A program made the translations under genes and the position numbers. Below, piece after piece: positions 4,939 to 8,461 of a DNA stretch of 8,461 nucleotides (its first letter is position 1; the number at the start of each line of letters is the position of its first letter). Origin of the DNA: Hadersleviella sp041745395 (GTDB taxonomy: Bacteria; Chloroflexota; Anaerolineae; Promineifilales; Promineifilaceae); assembly GCA_041745395.1 (NCBI GenBank), contig JBGTIZ010000358.1, positions 1 to 8,461 of the forward strand. Reading direction: 5' to 3'. The notes under the pieces are model-generated. The model ran no database searches and had not been told where the DNA came from. It saw only the letters and a list, made by a program, of their open reading frames with translations.

Positions 4939-7036
4939 CCGTCGGGGTCAATGTATGCACGGGGATGGGGGTCAGGGTGGGTGGGTCGGTGGGACGGGGC
5001 GTTTGCGCTTCTTCGATGGCGCGGGCGGCGGCGGTGAGGGTGGCCTCAAGGGCGCGTTCGGTGTTGACGGCCTGCACGGTGGCGGTGACGGCTTGGCGGT
5101 TGCTGGTGTAGCTGGTGCTGATAAGAAAACTCATGATGCAAAATAGAATGAGGGTGCCAAACACGGCCGTGAGCAAAACCCGCGACAGCCGAGGCTTCGC
5201 CTCCAGCCGTCCCATATTGGTCTGCACCGCCTGTTGGGCGGGGTCACTGGGGAGCGCGAGCGTGCTGGTCAGGGTAAAGGGCATAACCTTGCTGGAGCCT
5301 AACCACGGCCGTGTGGGATTCTGCACCCCCACCGCAAACGTCTGCGACCCGCCCGCCGCTAAAGGGACGCCCGTTGGCAAATCTTCATAAATTAACGTGC
5401 CCGCCCCATCCCGCCCCGTCGTGGAGAGGTGCGCCGTGGCGTTGCCTTCATTATAGATAGTCAGATAACAAACCCCATCGTTCACCAACTGCTGGGATTG
5501 AATATCGCTCCGCAGGGCGACAAACGGACGGACGGTTAACGTGCCCGCCGTCGCTTCGTGCGCCGCCTTGTGTCCCGTGACCGCTAATAATAGTTGAAAC
5601 GGGTAGGTTTGCGCCAAGGCGGCATGGGTGCGCGGCGGGGCAAGGGTAAGTTGCACGGTGGCGCGGGCTTGCGGCAAAAGCTGTAACATCTGCCCCGAAA
5701 GCGTGACCCAATGACTGGGCACGCCCGTTATTTGCAGGACGCAATGGTTAACGGCGATCCCTTGGTTGAGCAGTTCTATCTCGAAAAAAGCGCGTTCACC
5801 GGGAGTGACGGTTTGCTGAGTGGGGTTGAGTTGCACCTGCACGGCCGTGGTAGGGGCACGTAACACGGCCGTGTCCGCCGCCGACCAATTGTGAGACCAG
5901 CGTATCTGATACCCACCCATCTGCAACGAATCGCCCGCCAGCCACACCTCTGGCCGCCCCGCCACCAATTTTTGCCCTTGCAAAAACGTGCCCTGCTCAC
6001 TACCCAAATCCTCAACCAGCCAGCGACCCGCTTCACGATGCACGCGCACATGCTGGGGCAACACGGCGCGACCCATCAGGCGCACTTCACAATCAACCGC
6101 CGCCCCTATGTACCACAGTTCGACTGTGGCGGGCAGGGTAAATAGGTCACGCTGGGTTCCGCCGCTGGCGACGTCATTATACGTCACCACAATTTGCAAG
6201 CTATCTTCGCTATCGGCCAGCGGAGCTTGCGCCACCTGCCCCGCCAAAACGCTCAATCGGTCGCCCAGTTCGCGCATGGTGGGGCGACCCGCTGGCTCTT
6301 TGCTAAGCAGGTCGGCCAGCAGGGCACTCAGTTCAAGGGGCACAGCAGGGCGCACGGTGTGGGCGGGCGGAGCTTGGCGATTGAGGTGCAGGCCCGCCCA
6401 TTGCCCCACTTGCTCGCCCCTAAAAGGGTATTGCCCTACGATGAGCTTGTAGAGCATGATGCCCAAGCTATACACGTCGCTGGCGGCCACGGCCGTGTCG
6501 CCGCGCCATTGTTCAGGGGCGAGATAGGGCCACAGTTGTTCAGGTACTTCTTCTGTGGCAGGCATCCAGCCGGGCAAACCCAAATCGGTGATAAATAGCG
6601 GGGGCGTCTCGTTTTCAAGCTGGCTTTGTTTGGTCAGCACGCTCCGCCAATGCACACGGCCGTGGACCATGCCTCGCTCATGCGCAGAGGCCAGACCCCG
6701 CGCCACGGGTACAAACTGCTCCAGCAAAGCGGCTAACACGGCCGTGTCGCCCTCTGCCACCTCGGCTGGCGGTTCGCCGCCTAGCTCCAGCAAAAAATAA
6801 GGCGGCTCATGCTCAAGGTCAAAGTCAGTCACTTGGGCAATAGCGGGATGGCGCACCTGCCCCATCTGGCGCAACCACGCGCCCATTTCCGCCAAAAATG
6901 GCTCATCCAGCCGCTCCAGCCAATGCAGAGCCAGCGTCCGCTCCAAACGGGTATCAAAAACGCGATGCACCGCCGAGAACGGCGTCGCACCTAATGGTTC
7001 TAAAAGTTGGTATCGCGCTGGCAAAGTGGCAGACAT
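4931..7036 (-). CDS. Membrane pseudokinase-FHA-Ig-like protein
   Basis: The 701-residue product is a paralogue of the GON-domain protein downstream. Order: kinase fold about 9-268; degenerate FHA about 300-380; two Ig-like beta domains about 397-500 and 503-612; one membrane helix about 617-641; an Ala/Thr helical segment and a Pro/Thr-rich tail. The kinase fold keeps APE-like APEQ at 173-176, Asp187 of the F helix and DLG at 151-153. It has His38 where the ATP-anchoring Lys belongs, HGR at 125-127 for HRD and Ser132 for the metal-binding Asn, so catalysis is not expected. In the FHA, Ala312 replaces the conserved Arg; QGTF 348-351 replaces NGTF. With no signal peptide, the folded part should be cytoplasmic and the tail outside. 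The ATG at 7036 is preceded by TAAAATAA four bases upstream, not by a good Shine-Dalgarno site. It probably heads an operon with the next gene. Seven CACGGCCGTG palindromes lie inside. Confidence 0.88.
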   Translation of the reverse strand: MSATLPARYQLLEPLGATPFSAVHRVFDTRLERTLALHWLERLDEPFLAEMGAWLRQMGQVRHPAIAQVTDFDLEHEPPYFLLELGGEPPAEVAEGDTAVLAALLEQFVPVARGLASAHERGMVHGRVHWRSVLTKQSQLENETPPLFITDLGLPGWMPATEEVPEQLWPYLAPEQWRGDTAVAASDVYSLGIMLYKLIVGQYPFRGEQVGQWAGLHLNRQAPPAHTVRPAVPLELSALLADLLSKEPAGRPTMRELGDRLSVLAGQVAQAPLADSEDSLQIVVTYNDVASGGTQRDLFTLPATVELWYIGAAVDCEVRLMGRAVLPQHVRVHREAGRWLVEDLGSEQGTFLQGQKLVAGRPEVWLAGDSLQMGGYQIRWSHNWSAADTAVLRAPTTAVQVQLNPTQQTVTPGERAFFEIELLNQGIAVNHCVLQITGVPSHWVTLSGQMLQLLPQARATVQLTLAPPRTHAALAQTYPFQLLLAVTGHKAAHEATAGTLTVRPFVALRSDIQSQQLVNDGVCYLTIYNEGNATAHLSTTGRDGAGTLIYEDLPTGVPLAAGGSQTFAVGVQNPTRPWLGSSKVMPFTLTSTLALPSDPAQQAVQTNMGRLEAKPRLSRVLLTAVFGTLILFCIMSFLISTSYTSNRQAVTATVQAVNTERALEATLTAAARAIEEAQTPRPTDPPTLTPIPVHTLTPTGE

Positions 7037-7040
7037 GCCG

Positions 7041-7048
7041 TTATTTTA
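7041..7048 (-). promoter_or_regulatory. AT-rich start-proximal box before the pseudokinase gene
   Basis: On the minus strand TAAAATAA stands four bases before the ATG at 7036, as it does before the ATG at 1448. It could be the -10 of a leaderless transcript. No convincing -35 is visible; the expected position falls at the edge of the heptamer repeats. Confidence 0.35.
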
Positions 7049-7063
7049 TCCAGTTGGAAGGAG

Positions 7064-7091
7064 TAATGAGTAATGAATAATGAATAATGAA
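7064..7091. repeat. Heptanucleotide tandem repeat, four units of TAATGAR
   Basis: The units are TAATGAG, TAATGAA, TAATGAA and TAATGAA, followed by TAAAGGGG. They lie just upstream of the pseudokinase gene at 7036. The last unit is also part of the left arm of the 15-bp inverted repeat at 7085-7311. Confidence 0.75.
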
Positions 7092-7130
7092 TAAAGGGGT
7101 CGGTCTGCTTATAAAATTTCACTTTTTCTC

Positions 7131-7202
7131 TCAGGTAGCGTAACGACGAAAGTACTCAAGGGCTTCGCAGATTGCTTGCAAACGTCCCCAAACGCGCTTC
7201 AT
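7131..7202 (-). CDS. Possible 23-residue small ORF
   Basis: ATG at 7202 to TGA at 7131 encodes MKRVWGRLQAICEALEYFRR followed by YAT. The composition is basic and amphipathic, with a heptad-like spread of hydrophobic residues, and looks more protein-like than chance. However, no ribosome-binding site lies at a normal distance: the nearest purine run (AAAGGGG) ends about 14 bases upstream. It could be a real micropeptide, a leader peptide for the gene at 7036, a fragment of a decayed gene, or nothing. I do not recognise it. Confidence 0.2.
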   Translation of the reverse strand: MKRVWGRLQAICEALEYFRRYAT

Positions 7203-7222
7203 CGTTAATGAGAGAAGCCCCT
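7158..7222. repeat. Inverted repeat within the 227-bp element
   Basis: AAGGGCTTC at 7158-7166 can pair with GAAGCCCCTT at 7214-7223, with one bulged base and a loop of 47 bases. The long loop makes it a weak hairpin by itself, but it sits next to another stem inside a larger inverted repeat. Confidence 0.4.
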
Positions 7223-7226
7223 TTAG

Positions 7227-7295
7227 GCACTGGTTCTATTGAATGGGATTTCTCTGGTAAGTCACCTCTGGTATCCCACTTAACTGAACCAGTGC
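7227..7295. repeat. Long imperfect palindrome GCACTGGTTC ... GAACCAGTGC
   Basis: Ten base pairs are perfect at the outer end (7227-7236 with 7286-7295), with an inner match TGGGAT to ATCCCA. The loop region carries the direct repeat CTCTGGTA at 7252-7259 and 7266-7273. It lies downstream of the TPR gene stop, so it could act as a processing stem or terminator, but no U-run follows it in the minus-strand direction. It could also be a regulator's operator. Confidence 0.55.
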
Positions 7296-7300
7296 TCCCC

Positions 7301-7331
7301 TTTATTCATTACGCCTTATTCATTATTCATT
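7301..7331. repeat. Inverted cluster of the TAATGAA heptamer family
   Basis: On the minus strand this reads as TGAATAA-type heptamers (two adjacent, then GGCG, then TAATGAATAAAGGGG). It mirrors the cluster at 7064-7099 and begins five bases after the TPR stop codon. Confidence 0.6.
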
Positions 7332-7336
7332 CTTTC

Positions 7337-8353
7337 TCACGCTTGAAAAGACCCGTGCATAGCCGTGTAGGCTTGGTAGTCGGCCACGGCCGTGTTCATC
7401 TCTTCCTGTCCCCAGCGCAGGCGGAGCGCATCCAAAATTTGGTCAATCGCCTCAGCCCCGGCTGAGCCTAAATTCGCGGCCAAAAATTCGCGGCAGGTCA
7501 GCCACGCGGCCAAGACCTGCACCCGCTCATCCCGCTGATTGTGCGCTTCGGCCAGCACCAGCGAAGCGAGTTGATAACGCACCACGCGGTACGGGTCGTG
7601 GCTGTTTCGCGCCGCAAAGCGCACCTGCCGCGCCCGCTCAATGGCTGGCTCCAATGCCCCCCCTTGCAGGTAGCTCAGGGCGTAATGCAGATTGTCGTCA
7701 ACGATGCCAGCGGGCAGTTGGGTCGGCGATTGCTCGAGTAAATCCGCCATTTGCTCGGCGGTGATGGTGCCGTTGGTCAGCGAAAGTAGCTGGCGCAGAA
7801 GGGTTAGCTCGGCGGGCGTGACGAGGTTATGTGTGTAGGCGAAGGACACGGCCGTGTCTAACCTTTCTTGCGCCAGCTCAATCTGTCCCGCCTGCCATGC
7901 CTCCCGCACTTCTGCCCAAAGCTGGTCTAACTGCACTTCGGCGGGCAAGTTGTCCCCCAAATAGGGTCGTAAATCTTCTCGTAGTTCGGGGAATTTTTGG
8001 ACGAGTTGGTGAGCCACGGCCGTGGTTTGCCCCTCATCCCCTACCGCCGCATACAGAGCCACCGCCTCCAGCAAAACCAGCCGCGCCTCGGGCGTCATTC
8101 CCTCCTGAGCCAGCAACAGCCCGCGCACCTGCGTCGTCTGCGCCGCCACGACCAACTCACCCGTCTCCTCCGCCAATCGCGCCACCTCGCCCAACGCCTT
8201 GGCCGCTTCCGCCACTTGGCCCTGCCCCAAATGCAACTGCGCCAACTGCGTATAGAGCGGGGCCAGCACCGCGCCCTCTGCCCCCGCCTGCGCCGCAATC
8301 TGCTTCTCTATCTGCCGTATAAATTGTGTCCCTCGTTCACGTTGCCTATTCAT
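7337..8353 (-). CDS. TPR-repeat (tetratricopeptide-like) cytoplasmic protein
   Basis: The 338-residue product is almost wholly alpha-helical and Ala/Leu-rich. TPR-like helix pairs are clearest at about 31-65 (YTQLAQLHLGQGQVAEA) and about 68-103 (RGLLLAQEGMTPEARL), with more degenerate pairs at about 145-175 and 220-250. TPR folds are protein-binding scaffolds; no enzyme motif, signal peptide or membrane segment is seen, so a cytoplasmic adaptor role is inferred. The ATG at 8353 is supported by AAGGA six bases upstream, the best Shine-Dalgarno site in the window. The gene points at the two pseudokinase genes, 300 bp downstream, so it may share their function, but the repeat-filled gap makes cotranscription uncertain. 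It carries three CACGGCCGTG palindromes, all read as Thr-Ala-Val. No specific family recognised. Confidence 0.82.
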   Translation of the reverse strand: MNRQRERGTQFIRQIEKQIAAQAGAEGAVLAPLYTQLAQLHLGQGQVAEAAKALGEVARLAEETGELVVAAQTTQVRGLLLAQEGMTPEARLVLLEAVALYAAVGDEGQTTAVAHQLVQKFPELREDLRPYLGDNLPAEVQLDQLWAEVREAWQAGQIELAQERLDTAVSFAYTHNLVTPAELTLLRQLLSLTNGTITAEQMADLLEQSPTQLPAGIVDDNLHYALSYLQGGALEPAIERARQVRFAARNSHDPYRVVRYQLASLVLAEAHNQRDERVQVLAAWLTCREFLAANLGSAGAEAIDQILDALRLRWGQEEMNTAVADYQAYTAMHGSFQA

Positions 8354-8359
8354 CCGCCA

Positions 8360-8364
8360 TCCTT
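8360..8364 (-). promoter_or_regulatory. Shine-Dalgarno site of the TPR gene
   Basis: AAGGA on the minus strand, with six bases between it and the ATG at 8353. It decides this start; an ATG overlapping it runs into a stop after four codons. Confidence 0.6.
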
Positions 8365-8395
8365 ATCTTGATGTCCATTCGCCACACATACGCTC

Positions 8396-8444
8396 GTAGT
8401 AACGGCTTTTGAAGGTTAAAAATTTAATTCGGTAATAACGGCTT
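8396..8444. repeat. 13-bp direct repeat upstream of the TPR gene
   Basis: GTAGTAACGGCTT (8396-8408) and GTAATAACGGCTT (8432-8444) differ by one base and are 36 bp apart, flanking the AT-rich run at 8415-8429. They could be paired operator sites or remnants of a dispersed repeat. Two copies are not enough for a CRISPR call. No good promoter hexamers were found between 8365 and 8461. Confidence 0.4.
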
Positions 8445-8461
8445 CGTCGTGGGCAACGGCC

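Larger units (their letters stand above)
7085..7311. other. MITE-like 227-bp element with 15-bp perfect inverted ends
   Basis: TAATGAATAAAGGGG at 7085-7099 is exactly inverted at 7297-7311. Between these arms are two further inverted repeats (7158-7222 and 7227-7295) and a 23-codon frame on the minus strand. The element fills most of the 300-bp gap between the TPR gene and the pseudokinase gene. It could be a small non-autonomous mobile element, a structured leader or intercistronic RNA, or two chance copies of the heptamer family in opposite orientation. No transposase-like sequence is present. Confidence 0.45.
885..8024. repeat. Dispersed iterated palindrome CACGGCCGTG, 14 perfect copies
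   Basis: Perfect copies start at 885, 1278, 2394, 2954, 5162, 5304, 5840, 5864, 6488, 6655, 6737, 7385, 7847 and 8015. A nine-base copy (ACGGCCGTG) is at 417, a one-mismatch copy (CACAGCCGTG) at 2123, and a possible copy is cut by the right edge. All perfect copies lie inside genes, seven of them in the gene at 4931-7036. Eleven are read in frame as ACG-GCC-GTG (Thr-Ala-Val), two within Arg-Pro-Trp and one as His-Gly-Arg. Chance would give far fewer than one copy. Confidence 0.95.

Noticed and set aside
5988..6598. Long plus-strand frames opposite the smaller pseudokinase gene
   Set aside because: They are antisense shadows of GC-rich coding sequence, with Arg/Ser/Pro-rich composition and no recognisable domain; the minus-strand reading has clear domains.
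1517..7036. Annotation of the two large genes as active Ser/Thr kinases
   Set aside because: The fold is clear, but the HRD Asp is missing in both and the ATP Lys or DFG Asp is missing in one each, so activity cannot be supported.
7064..7331. CRISPR array or tRNA-like structure in the heptamer-rich spacer
   Set aside because: Units are seven bases with no unique spacers between them, and no cloverleaf or conserved T-loop sequence was found.
7831..8322. 163-codon plus-strand Pro-rich frame opposite the TPR gene
   Set aside because: The Pro/Ala-rich composition is what the complement of Ala/Leu-rich helical coding gives; there is no start signal and no family.
7337..8461. A -35/-10 promoter for the TPR gene
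   Set aside because: TTGCCC and TTAAAT are present upstream but 23 bp apart, too far for a standard sigma-70 type promoter.

Overview
The window looks like chromosomal DNA of a filamentous or environmental Chloroflexota (Anaerolineae-like) bacterium. This is an inference from style: GC-rich coding sequence (high 50s percent by eye), large multidomain kinase-like/FHA/Ig-like membrane proteins with Pro/Thr-rich extracellular tails, weak Shine-Dalgarno signals and many short intergenic repeats. No rRNA, tRNA or CRISPR array is visible.

Layout. The left edge (1-252) is mobile DNA. It holds the 3' end of an ISL3-type insertion sequence (transposase C-terminus, then a terminal repeat ending in GGCTCT on the opposite strand), a short cassette remnant, and an aadA-type integron attC site. 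A near-perfect 22-bp-arm hairpin (318-363) separates this from four genes, all on the minus strand. In transcription order, right to left, these are: a TPR-repeat protein (8353-7337); a 300-bp spacer rich in repeats and stems; a kinase-like/FHA/Ig-like membrane protein (7036-4931); a larger paralogue of it with an N-terminal lipoprotein-type signal and a C-terminal GON domain (4864-1517); and an AlkZ/YcaQ-like winged-helix DNA glycosylase-family protein (1448-402).

How the genes may work together. The two kinase-like proteins share the order kinase fold, FHA fold, two Ig-like domains, membrane segment. Both lack the catalytic Asp of the HRD motif and further key residues, and both FHA domains lack the Arg/Ser that bind phosphothreonine. 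They are best read as paired pseudokinase scaffolds or sensors. Their kinase, FHA and Ig-like parts should be cytoplasmic, with outward-facing tails: a Pro/Thr stalk in one, a GON domain in the other. The upstream TPR protein is a plausible cytoplasmic partner. The glycosylase-like gene has its own start signal and may be unrelated.

The strongest unexplained signal is a dispersed perfect palindrome, CACGGCCGTG, present 14 times in 8.46 kb, always inside genes and mostly in one reading frame (Thr-Ala-Val). It resembles in style the HIP1 palindrome of cyanobacteria. Other signals are the GON domain on a pseudokinase, the attC site beside an IS, and a 227-bp element with 15-bp inverted ends between the TPR and pseudokinase genes.
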